Assembly (NCBI GenBank): GCA_964551305.1
Contig: CAZKBT010000001.1
Location: forward strand, 1-64,000
Source: JBAZDC01 sp041654595
Lineage (GTDB): Bacteria > Pseudomonadota > Gammaproteobacteria > Burkholderiales > Burkholderiaceae_B
Length of the DNA: 64,000 nucleotides
Direction: 5' to 3'
Both the position numbers and the translations under genes were made by a program. Positions within the stretch are counted from its first letter, which is position 1, and each line of letters begins with the position of its first letter. The notes under the pieces are model-generated. The model had not been told where the DNA came from, ran no database searches, and worked only from the letters and a program-made list of their open reading frames with translations. This document shows, in pieces, positions 26,721 through 34,591 of the stretch.

Positions 26721-27866
26721 TCAAGAATATAGCCTAGCGCTTAGCTTTCCATAATCCAACAACTCTTGCGCCACACGGAATGACTCTTTACTCATATCAG
26801 GCAAGCGCGATTTTTTATTTGAAACCTCAAACACAATATCTTCAAGCTTGTGGCTTTCGTTTATCAACCAGCCGTTCGTTTTCACGAAAACTCGATGGCT
26901 TTCAACATCATCCAGAATGACTGCGCAGCGACAGCATAAACTCATCTGCATAGTAGCCGATTGCGTACCCGGCTGAAGATATACATCCGCGCCACATAAA
27001 ATATCTTGTAGCGCCTCCGCATCTTTCCACCCGACATATCTTATGCGGGAATCCCTCTCTATTAGCTCCGTAGCCGCCTCCAGAATGTCATTCTGTATGT
27101 GTCCTACCACCACAAATCGAAATGAAGGATCTGGAACGGCGGAAAAGGCGGTTAAGGAATCAATCAGTTTTTTTGAGGCATCCATTTTTCCCGATTGCAC
27201 GAAAAGAACTTCATCAGGCCTAACATCATACAAATCCCGCGCCTTATTTCTGCGGGCTATATACTCCTTATCATCGAAGACCTTACCTCCCAACGGAAAG
27301 AACTCTATCTTTTCCTCCGGGACACGGTAAAAATCTCGTGCAAAATTAATTGTCTCCGTCGAAATGCAGAGAACCTTTTCAATATATGGTAAAGCCGAGC
27401 GTAGTATCGTCCTATAAAAAGCACCGTGAAGCAGGAATTTGGATGCCACACTCCTTGCACTATTATTGAAATCTTCATGGCTGTCCACATAGAGAGTGAC
27501 ACGAGGGTTGTTCTTAACGAACTTTGCCGTAGTCAGCAACTCCCACGCACACATGCCGTGAAACAAGATCACGTCAGGGTCAATACGCTCCAGCAAGGGA
27601 TATAAGCCTTCATATGCCCTCAACTTTCTCATAAGAAAATGAGGCAGTATTCCCCTATATGGCAAGCGAACTACAGGCGCGTTATCGGTTCCCATGTAAG
27701 ATGAAGGCGTAACGTAAGCCAATTCCCTGTCTTCATTGAACGTCTCTGTCGATGCAACAACAAATACGTCATGGCCGTCCTTAACATTTTGCGCCACTAT
27801 CTGATTTTCTTGGTACGAATAGCCATCTATGTAGAAACAAGATAAACAAAGATGCAATATTTTCAC
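26721..27866 (-). CDS. GT4 family glycosyltransferase
   Basis: A 381-residue GT-B glycosyltransferase for O-unit assembly, beginning MKILHLCLSCFYIDGYSYQ. The C-terminal half has the GT4 features VLFVQSGKMDASKKLIDSL, RFVVVGHIQND, and RIRYVGWKDAEALQDILCGADVYLQPG. By position, after wzy and before wbpG, and by elimination (WbpL and WbuB-like already assigned), it probably transfers the amidinated diamino-uronic acid, as WbpH-like enzymes do; this is inference. GTG start overlapping the preceding stop (GTGA). AT-rich compared with the flanks. Confidence 0.84.
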   Translation of the reverse strand: MKILHLCLSCFYIDGYSYQENQIVAQNVKDGHDVFVVASTETFNEDRELAYVTPSSYMGTDNAPVVRLPYRGILPHFLMRKLRAYEGLYPLLERIDPDVILFHGMCAWELLTTAKFVKNNPRVTLYVDSHEDFNNSARSVASKFLLHGAFYRTILRSALPYIEKVLCISTETINFARDFYRVPEEKIEFFPLGGKVFDDKEYIARRNKARDLYDVRPDEVLFVQSGKMDASKKLIDSLTAFSAVPDPSFRFVVVGHIQNDILEAATELIERDSRIRYVGWKDAEALQDILCGADVYLQPGTQSATMQMSLCCRCAVILDDVESHRVFVKTNGWLINESHKLEDIVFEVSNKKSRLPDMSKESFRVAQELLDYGKLSARLYS

Positions 27867-28471
27867 AAATAACCCTCAGATTTGAGCATTTCAATCGGAT
27901 TATTAAACAAGGGCCCCAAACGCGCCAATTCCGTATCCGGCAAATCCCACCACCTCATGCGCACTAGAGCCTCAACTACATCTTGTTCGAATCTCATTTT
28001 AATGACACGGGCGGGATTACCGGCCGCTATAGCATATGGCGGCACATTCCTAGTCACCACAGAGCCCATACCTATCACCGCGCCATCTCCAATCGATACG
28101 CCTGCCTTTATATACGCCCCCTCTCCGATCCAGACATCATTCCCGACTTCCGTCTCAATTTGCGGAAGAAACTCATGGCTGGCAAACTTGGTTTTTATGC
28201 TGTCTTTATGCGACAAAAACGCAGGGCTAGTCGACACGAAATGCACTGGATGTGCAACTCCACCTATGGAAACCCTACTCGCCACCGAGGTATAGCTGCC
28301 GATTCGGCAATTAACTATCATACAATCATAGCCACAGAATGAGTGCTTATTTATTTTCGAGTTGACAAACACTGTTCCCGACTCTAATTTCGCAGTCGCG
28401 TCTACAGAACTGTTTCGAACGGCAGAGAGCCGTAGTTTTTTCAATAGTTTAGCCAGATAATATTTGAACAT
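27863..28471 (-). CDS. CatB/WbbJ-like hexapeptide O-acetyltransferase
   Basis: A 202-residue left-handed beta-helix acetyltransferase. Hexapeptide turns run from about residue 30; catalytic His in GGVAHPVHFVSTSP, with the family loop, then EVGNDVWIGEGAYIKAGVSIGDGAVIGMGSVVTRNVPPYAIAAGNPA, the signature of CatB/LacA/NodL-type enzymes. Likely acetylates a hydroxyl of the O-unit in the cytoplasm. The next gene's GTG overlaps its stop. AT-rich serotype-core composition. Confidence 0.86.
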   Translation of the reverse strand: MFKYYLAKLLKKLRLSAVRNSSVDATAKLESGTVFVNSKINKHSFCGYDCMIVNCRIGSYTSVASRVSIGGVAHPVHFVSTSPAFLSHKDSIKTKFASHEFLPQIETEVGNDVWIGEGAYIKAGVSIGDGAVIGMGSVVTRNVPPYAIAAGNPARVIKMRFEQDVVEALVRMRWWDLPDTELARLGPLFNNPIEMLKSEGYL

Positions 28472-28540
28472 AAGCGATTCATCCTCACGCCATATTAGCT
28501 TTCTTATAAGGAAAGGCAGAGAATCTTCTCGATTCCGGCA

Positions 28541-29818
28541 TTAAAAAAACAGTATTATCCAAAATATTCCGCCAAAGGACAAAAGCACGGTGAAGAACGA
28601 GCCGTTCGTCAGCGCATAGGCCATGGGAAAAACCACAGGCAAAACAAAGGCGGGAGACCATTTGTTGGCAGCATAATCCAGAACCAGCAACCATAGGGTT
28701 AGTAATAAACAGATTATCAAGACACCCAGGATCCCCAACGCAGCTGCGCCATCATAGGCAAACAAGTTCGCATTTGAATTACTATCCACGCCTAGAAACT
28801 CGTCCGCCAAAATTCGTCCCAAATAAGGGAAAAGAGGATTATTTTGATAAGCAACAGGCACATCAATAACCAGGTCAAAGCCACGCACATGAGTCCAATA
28901 AGTAAGGCCTTGCTCGCCGAAAAAATCCAGGTACTGGGAGAATAATATTCCGGGCAAAGCTATTACTCTGTAGACAAAATATAAAGCTATCCCGTTTACG
29001 ACGGAGGAACTCTCATAAAACACAGAGGCAAAGATAATAATTAAGGAAACAAAGAAAACCAGAGAGATGTAAGAAATCCGTTTTTTATAACTATAGAGAA
29101 CATATATCCCAATCATAATTATTGGCAATAAAAAAACGGTTCTCTCCGCAGTAATTGAATAAGACAAAACAAATCCAGCCACAGCAAAAATAGTTAGAAC
29201 TATATTTTTTCTACTTAATCCTATGGCCAGCAAGCCAGGACAGAAGAAATAGGCTAGATATACCTGTATATATCCAATGAATCCGGAGCTTGCCGCCCCT
29301 AGTTTCCGCTGCTCATATGTTTGTTCCAGACCTGCAAATGCCATGATTGAGGCATATTCATATACGAGAAGCACGGCCATGCATACCGCTATGGCAAGAA
29401 AAACTATCGCTACGTTTCCAGATGGAATTTTATTTTCCGTTGACGGCTTCGTGACACGAGAGCATAGAAAGCATGAGAATATAAAACCCATTATCAACAA
29501 GCCTAGAGTCGGCCCGTACCGAACTATACTATTTTCGTAATTAAATATCGTTAATACCAGAATTGGCATTATCACTACAAAACACAATGTGATCAGAACA
29601 AGAGAAGACGGTTTCTTAATATTGATCGGCAAAAACAGCGAAATCAGCATTATCGCAACCAGGCAAAAGAACCATCCCTCTAACGTGAGCATAGGCGGCG
29701 AGAATCCCCAGAACCAATGCTCTTCCGCCAGGTAATATTGCAGCCCGATAAATATGGAGTAGCCATAAAATGACATGGCAATGAACAGCGTCAATCGCTT
29801 GTGCATTATGTATGTCAT
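28541..29818 (-). CDS. wzy: O-antigen polymerase
   Basis: A 425-residue integral membrane protein with about eleven to twelve hydrophobic segments and no soluble domain; placed beside wzx, with the lowest GC content of the window. No conserved motif identifies Wzy proteins, so the call rests on topology, size and position. A sizeable hydrophilic loop (residues about 295-345, with HVRGFDLVIDVPVAYQNN) is where periplasmic catalytic loops lie. The ATG at 29818 has GGGAAG six bases upstream; an ATG ten codons earlier (29848) has no ribosome site. Polymerises O-units flipped by Wzx in the periplasm. Confidence 0.82.
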   Translation of the reverse strand: MTYIMHKRLTLFIAMSFYGYSIFIGLQYYLAEEHWFWGFSPPMLTLEGWFFCLVAIMLISLFLPINIKKPSSLVLITLCFVVIMPILVLTIFNYENSIVRYGPTLGLLIMGFIFSCFLCSRVTKPSTENKIPSGNVAIVFLAIAVCMAVLLVYEYASIMAFAGLEQTYEQRKLGAASSGFIGYIQVYLAYFFCPGLLAIGLSRKNIVLTIFAVAGFVLSYSITAERTVFLLPIIMIGIYVLYSYKKRISYISLVFFVSLIIIFASVFYESSSVVNGIALYFVYRVIALPGILFSQYLDFFGEQGLTYWTHVRGFDLVIDVPVAYQNNPLFPYLGRILADEFLGVDSNSNANLFAYDGAAALGILGVLIICLLLTLWLLVLDYAANKWSPAFVLPVVFPMAYALTNGSFFTVLLSFGGIFWIILFF

Positions 29819-29851
29819 ATCGCTTCCCAATCTTACTGAGTCTTTCATTTT

Positions 29852-31228
29852 TCAAAAAATATTCAATAGGGCTTGCACTATACAATATAGAATCCCAGAA
29901 ACTGCCAAGCCAATCAATATATTTTTAGAAAGAAAGCGTATTTCCGCATTACACTTGGGATAGCTTGGCAGGCACCTTAAGATCATCCATAAATAAATCG
30001 AATAAAACACAAAGCCGGAAATCGCGTATGCCTCAGCCATGACTGCCTTATTGAACAGTGCCGCAAGAACTATGACGCCTACCCTGAGAAAGAACCCGAC
30101 AATCTGTATCAGGAGCGCCTCTCTTTGTTTCCTGCATATATGCAGGATCATCGACAGCGGGGATACAAGCATTTGCATAATAAACCATGGAACCATCCAG
30201 GCAACGATCACTCCCGCCCTAGCCCACTCTTTCCCGAACACAAAAGGAAATAATAATGGAGCTAATGTTCCAATAACAATTAGTGGTATGACACTTAAAC
30301 GTATCAGATTAATAAGGGTTGTTCGGGTTAATTGATCCAAATCACCGGGTGTCGGTGATGTGCTAGCATAAGGAAAAAATACTTGACCAATAGCAGCCCC
30401 CAGCAAACTCATCGGGGCCTGCATCAATTGCATAGCAAGTAGGACATACCCAGCCTCGGCGCCAATAGCCCATAGAGAAATCAATACAACAGGTACTTGA
30501 ATTCCTCCATTATTAAATAAAGCCTCGAATGTTGAGTATTTTGGAAAATTACTGTACTTTGTAGCGGTATATTTAAGCCTGCCCAGTAGCTCAGAACAAG
30601 CTACAGGCCGAAAACTTGAAATAAATAATCGAAAAAGACTTATCACACCTATAATGTGACTTATAGCCTGTCCCAATACCAACCCCAGCGCCCCTGAAGA
30701 AGCAACTCCCCAACCTAGCTGGGTAGCCACCATCCCGCCTCCTTGGGCCAAACGAGTTCTAGCAATCAGATTAAATCTCCGTCTGCGGGAGCCCCACATT
30801 TGCAAAGTACCGTATGCGCTGGAGAAAAACACGCCAATCGGTATAAGCCATATATATGGAGCAATACCCAGCCACCATCTGCTAGCGCTCGAAACATTCA
30901 AGTAAATTAGAGCCGACACCAACGCCAGCAACAGAAAAACCAAGCCGCCAAAAAGCAGGCCAAGCCACACCAGGTCTTCTGCTTCCGCATCCTCTTTAGC
31001 AATGGGTACTGCAATATCAAATCTAAGGGCTGCCGATACGGAAAGAACACTCACCAGTGAGACGTATAGAGCCATCACACTAAATTCTTCCGGCGTATAT
31101 AATCGCGTCAACAGCGGCATTGCCAAAATCATTAGCAATTGCCCTAGCGCAGTACCCGATGCTAACGCGGCTATCGAACGAACCAGCTGATTGCTTAGTA
31201 TCCGCTCGATCGGGGAAAACAACCTCAT
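29852..31228 (-). CDS. wzx: O-antigen flippase (polysaccharide biosynthesis protein)
   Basis: A 458-residue MOP/PST-family flippase with about twelve to fourteen hydrophobic segments. N-terminus IAALASGTALGQLLMILAMPLLTRLYTPEEF is the classic Wzx beginning; the later MQLMQAPMSLLGAAIGQVFFPYAS is also family-typical. Moves undecaprenyl-linked O-units across the inner membrane. Its ATG overlaps the wbpE stop by four bases and wzy follows, so the export/polymerisation pair is coupled to sugar synthesis genes. Confidence 0.92.
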   Translation of the reverse strand: MRLFSPIERILSNQLVRSIAALASGTALGQLLMILAMPLLTRLYTPEEFSVMALYVSLVSVLSVSAALRFDIAVPIAKEDAEAEDLVWLGLLFGGLVFLLLALVSALIYLNVSSASRWWLGIAPYIWLIPIGVFFSSAYGTLQMWGSRRRRFNLIARTRLAQGGGMVATQLGWGVASSGALGLVLGQAISHIIGVISLFRLFISSFRPVACSELLGRLKYTATKYSNFPKYSTFEALFNNGGIQVPVVLISLWAIGAEAGYVLLAMQLMQAPMSLLGAAIGQVFFPYASTSPTPGDLDQLTRTTLINLIRLSVIPLIVIGTLAPLLFPFVFGKEWARAGVIVAWMVPWFIMQMLVSPLSMILHICRKQREALLIQIVGFFLRVGVIVLAALFNKAVMAEAYAISGFVFYSIYLWMILRCLPSYPKCNAEIRFLSKNILIGLAVSGILYCIVQALLNIF

Positions 31229-32313
31229 TGATTTGCTTCTGAGAGTGCCTGAACTACAGTTCGAATAGTATGGTCATCCATGTACGGATGCATCGGCAAA
31301 CTCAACACGCGCTCAGCCAGTCGATCGCCTATGGGGAGAACAATATCCAGGTTTTCAACCGCCGGTTGCAGATTCAACGGAATTGGATAATGCACCGCCG
31401 TAGGAATTCCGTTTTCATTCAAAAAAGACTGAATCGCATTCCGATTGTCGAGCAATACCGTGTACTGAGCCCAAGCAGACTGATTAAAGCTTTCTATCGT
31501 AGGGATAGTAGCAAACCCGAGCTTAGCTATCGCCTGCGAATACGCCGCCGCTACTTTTTGCCGCAGCACAAGCTCCTCGTCAAGGAGGTCTAGTTTCGGC
31601 AATAGTATGGCAGCCTGCAATGTATCCAGCCTACTGTTTACACCGATTCTAATATGGTGATACCTTCTGTCTTGGCCATGTCTTGCTATTTGACGCAACA
31701 CTTTAGCTAAACCAGCGTCGCTGGTAAATATTGCGCCTCCGTCACCATAACATCCTAAAGGTTTGCTTGGAAAAAAGCTGGCGCACGCAATCGTTGTCAA
31801 ATTACACGACTTTCTACCTTTATACGTTGCGCCAAAGCTTTGCGCAGCATCCTCAATGACGGGTATCCCATGCTTCGACGCTATAGCATTAATAACGTCA
31901 TAGTCGGCACACTGCCCATATAAAGAAACCGGAATAATTGCTTTCGTGCGCGGCGTAATAGCCGCCTCTAGTTTAGCGGGATCAAGGTTATAAGTATGGG
32001 GATCTACGTCTACATAGACAGGAGTCGCTCCTAGCAAAGCCACGGTTTCTGCTGTAGCTATATACGTAAACCCAGGCGTTATTACTTCGTCACCGGAACC
32101 TATACCCAACGCCATCTGTGCAATCTGAAGCGCATCGGTTCCATTTGCGCAAGTAATGCAATACTGGGCGCCGGTATACGCCGCCAACCTTTCTTCCAAC
32201 TCTGCTACCTCAGGCCCCAGAATATATTTTCCATGCGCAAGCACTCGCTGGATACCGGCATCAACCCGATCTTTTATTCTGGCTTGCTGTGCTTTTAAAT
32301 CAATAAACTCCAT
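31225..32313 (-). CDS. wbpE: UDP-3-keto-HexNAcA aminotransferase (WbpE/WlbC)
   Basis: A 362-residue DegT/AHBA-type PLP enzyme adding an amino group at C3 of UDP-3-keto-GlcNAc uronic acid. The PLP-lysine is K184 in FFPSKPLGCYGDGG, with D155 in VIEDAAQSFGA. Near-verbatim family blocks (ARHGQDRRYHHIR, GVNSRLDTLQAAILLPKL) match WbpE of P. aeruginosa and WlbC of Bordetella. The ATG at 32313 begins MEFIDLKAQQARIK as in the family; a TTG five codons upstream is an alternative. Start overlaps wbpD by 14 bases. Confidence 0.95.
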   Translation of the reverse strand: MEFIDLKAQQARIKDRVDAGIQRVLAHGKYILGPEVAELEERLAAYTGAQYCITCANGTDALQIAQMALGIGSGDEVITPGFTYIATAETVALLGATPVYVDVDPHTYNLDPAKLEAAITPRTKAIIPVSLYGQCADYDVINAIASKHGIPVIEDAAQSFGATYKGRKSCNLTTIACASFFPSKPLGCYGDGGAIFTSDAGLAKVLRQIARHGQDRRYHHIRIGVNSRLDTLQAAILLPKLDLLDEELVLRQKVAAAYSQAIAKLGFATIPTIESFNQSAWAQYTVLLDNRNAIQSFLNENGIPTAVHYPIPLNLQPAVENLDIVLPIGDRLAERVLSLPMHPYMDDHTIRTVVQALSEANQ

Positions 32314-32899
32314 CGCTGTCGCCTTCAATTTTCCTTAAAAGAGTTCCATCCAACAAGTATCGTGCCCCAGTGTGAGAACACAGCACCTCTCCCTTACCCT
32401 TCAATGGCAAAGCCAACTGCTCGCCATACTCGCTCATCCACCCGATCTGCCTAGCCGGTACGCCAACCATCAGCGCATAATCAGATACATCTCGGTTTAC
32501 TACTGCGCCGGCGCCAATGAACGCATACTTACCTATAGTTGTCCCACAGATCACTGTGCAGTTGGCCCCTAAGGTCGCGCCTCGCTTTACCAGGGTGTCT
32601 CGATATTGATCCTTGCGCTCGATCAACGACCGTGGGTTATAAACATTGGTAAACACCATGCTGGGGCCGCAAAATACCCCCTCCTCCAGCGTCACATTGT
32701 CATATACTGAAACGTTATTCTGTATCTTGCAGCTATCGCCGATAACGACCTTATTACCGATAAAAACATTCTGTCCCATGGAAACATTCTTACCAATTCT
32801 CGCCTGGGAGCAGACATGAACGAAGTGCCACACGCGACACCCTTCACCAATTACAGCGCCATCATCGACAATAGCGCTGGGATGCTTGTAATAGCTCAT
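32300..32899 (-). CDS. wbpD: UDP-HexNAc3N uronic acid 3-N-acetyltransferase (WbpD/WlbB)
   Basis: A 199-residue left-handed beta-helix enzyme that acetylates the C3 amino group introduced by WbpE. Family N-terminus YYKHPSAIVDDGAVIGEGCRVWHFVHVCSQA is followed by regular hexapeptide turns (VSMGQNVFIGNKVVIGDSCKIQNNVSVY) and the block GPSMVFTNVYNPRSLIERKDQY, as in WbpD/WlbB. Overlaps wbpB by four bases and wbpE by 14. WbpB-D-E together produce UDP-GlcNAc3NAcA. Confidence 0.95.
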   Translation of the reverse strand: MSYYKHPSAIVDDGAVIGEGCRVWHFVHVCSQARIGKNVSMGQNVFIGNKVVIGDSCKIQNNVSVYDNVTLEEGVFCGPSMVFTNVYNPRSLIERKDQYRDTLVKRGATLGANCTVICGTTIGKYAFIGAGAVVNRDVSDYALMVGVPARQIGWMSEYGEQLALPLKGKGEVLCSHTGARYLLDGTLLRKIEGDSDGVY

Positions 32900-33840
32900 T
32901 TTTTCAAAAAGGGATGGTAATCGCCAGATAATCCTGCTGGCACCGCGGTACGGATTGCCGCTACAGTAGAAATAGCCACCCGATTTTCTTCAAGGCCGAA
33001 TCCGTTTCCCGCAAGAATTTCTTTGTAGCTAATGGTATGCAGATCAGTAAATCCACCAGAAAACTCGATTTCATCGCCATCGACAGTAATAGAGCGATAA
33101 GTGCGTTGCCCTGACTGCTTTTGAGCTTCCGGAACATCGTCATAGTCAACCGACAAGAACCAGCGCACACGGGCATGTTCGTACTCAAGGTATCCACCCG
33201 CTTTCGTATCTTCGTTGTGATGGACAATATTCTGCTGCAGCTCACCGAAGATAAAATGGAGCATGTCAAAAAAGTGCACACCGATATTGGTGGCAATTCC
33301 GCCCGATTTCTTCACATCGCCTTTCCAAGACTGCAAATACCAGTGCCCGCGTGACGTAATATAAGTAAGATCAACCTCATGCTTGGTGCTAGATTTCAAT
33401 GAGCGCACTTTTTCGCGCAGGGCAACGATAGAGGGATGCACTCTGAGCTGCAAAATAGTGTTTACCTTATGTCCGGTATCACGCTCAATCTCCAACAACC
33501 CGTCAATATTCCACGGGTTAAGCACCAAAGGTTTTTCACATATGGCATCGGCGCCGGACCGCAGCGCAAACCGCATATGGGAATCGTGCAAATAGTTTGG
33601 AGAGCATATTGAAACGTAGTCGATACGGCTATTTGCATCCGAACGCCGAAGCTTATCCACATGGCGATCAAAACGCTCAAATTCGGTGAAAAACTCTGCA
33701 TTTGGGAAATGACTATCAATAATGCCTACGGAATCGTTGGGATCAAATGCCGCAACCAGGACATTCCCCGTATCCTTGATAGCCTTCATATGTCGAGGAG
33801 CAATATAGCCAGCAGCACCAACCAAAGCAAAATTTTTCAT
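32896..33840 (-). CDS. wbpB: UDP-HexNAc uronic acid 3-dehydrogenase (WbpB/WlbA)
   Basis: A 314-residue Gfo/Idh/MocA-family oxidoreductase that oxidises C3 of UDP-GlcNAcA. N-terminal Rossmann ALVGAAGYIAPRHMKAI (about 5-21); catalytic EKP in CEKPLVLNPWN near 100-110; the block SGGIATNIGVHFFDMLHFIFG (about 182-202) is typical of WlbA/WbpB. First gene of the minus-strand O-antigen series; a 751-base non-coding region lies upstream, where the promoter and leader must be. Confidence 0.95.
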   Translation of the reverse strand: MKNFALVGAAGYIAPRHMKAIKDTGNVLVAAFDPNDSVGIIDSHFPNAEFFTEFERFDRHVDKLRRSDANSRIDYVSICSPNYLHDSHMRFALRSGADAICEKPLVLNPWNIDGLLEIERDTGHKVNTILQLRVHPSIVALREKVRSLKSSTKHEVDLTYITSRGHWYLQSWKGDVKKSGGIATNIGVHFFDMLHFIFGELQQNIVHHNEDTKAGGYLEYEHARVRWFLSVDYDDVPEAQKQSGQRTYRSITVDGDEIEFSGGFTDLHTISYKEILAGNGFGLEENRVAISTVAAIRTAVPAGLSGDYHPFLKK

Positions 33841-34131
33841 TTCGTAACCAATCTAAAATTTACATGGGATAGTATTTCAAAAGCAATGTCTTTGAATTTT
33901 CCAGCTTGACCTCTACATCTGTTTCTCTTGCGAATAATTCAAATTATCTTTTCGTGGCATTTCATAATTTCGCCATGAACGAAAACTAAGAATCAGCGCC
34001 GTTTTCATCGAAAAATCGATAGGAATTAGAAAACACATATGGCAATTATTTCTTTAATTACAAAATTATGCACCTTAATCAGCCCTTTTTCCAGCATAGT
34101 TCGTACGCAGTGTTGACTTTTCCTAGCCTAA

Positions 34132-34139
34132 TTACCGCC
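34132..34139 (-). promoter_or_regulatory. ops-like element in the wbpB leader
   Basis: The minus strand reads GGCGGTAA, seven of eight matching the E. coli ops element recruited by RfaH. It is about 290 bases upstream of wbpB, in the non-coding leader of a transcript that would run some 20 kb. An eight-base near match is weak by itself. Confidence 0.25.
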
Positions 34140-34259
34140 AAGCTTTTGGGGCGGCTCACGCAGACTGCTGCTAGGACTTTCCCCTGGCACACGCAGTACA
34201 ACCGAATGGACTCCATCAGGGGAAACATGAGGCACAGGCCAGTCCATTTTTTGCATGCG

Positions 34260-34298
34260 ACTTGCTACCATGGCCAGGAATTGGCCATGGTAGCAAGT
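34260..34298. repeat. perfect 17-bp inverted repeat
   Basis: Arms ACTTGCTACCATGGCCA and its exact complement flank the 5-base centre GGAAT. The right arm is followed by TTT only, so it is a weak terminator candidate on the plus strand; on the minus strand it is followed by A-rich sequence. Lies in the non-coding region upstream of the wbpB operon. Confidence 0.85.
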
Positions 34299-34591
34299 TT
34301 ACAGGCAAGATGCATGAAAAAGGAGCAACGGCATACTTTCTCTACCAGAAAAAAATAGCATCGCGCCTGAATGTTGTTGAAACACAAACAGCATAGCGTC
34401 CTATCGAGCCGCTAATGCAATTTAATCGCTCATTCTTTCCAGTTTTCTTTGCGTACCTTCCTCACCCAGCCATGGTACCCAGACCGATGAGCGTAGCTGT
34501 TTATAATTATTCCTCATGCAAATTCTAGCAACCAAATAAAGAATCCAAAATTAGGACGCTTCAAAGAAGAGCTTGCATCCTAAAACGAAAA

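Larger units (their letters stand above)
33841..34591. other. long AT-rich non-coding region upstream of wbpB
   Basis: A 751-base gap between wbpB and the repeat-protein gene. It should carry the promoter and leader of the O-antigen operon, since wbpB starts at its left edge. It contains a perfect 17-bp inverted repeat (34260-34298) and, on the minus strand, GGCGGTAA (34132-34139), one base off the ops element GGCGGTAG found in leaders of long surface-polysaccharide operons. A 96-codon plus-strand frame (34068-34358) spans the inverted repeat, lacks motifs and is not called. The right part (34370-34590) may be the 3' flank of the next gene. Confidence 0.6.

Noticed and set aside
34068..34358. 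96-codon plus-strand frame in the wbpB upstream region
   Set aside because: Runs through the perfect inverted repeat, has no motif and no ribosome site.
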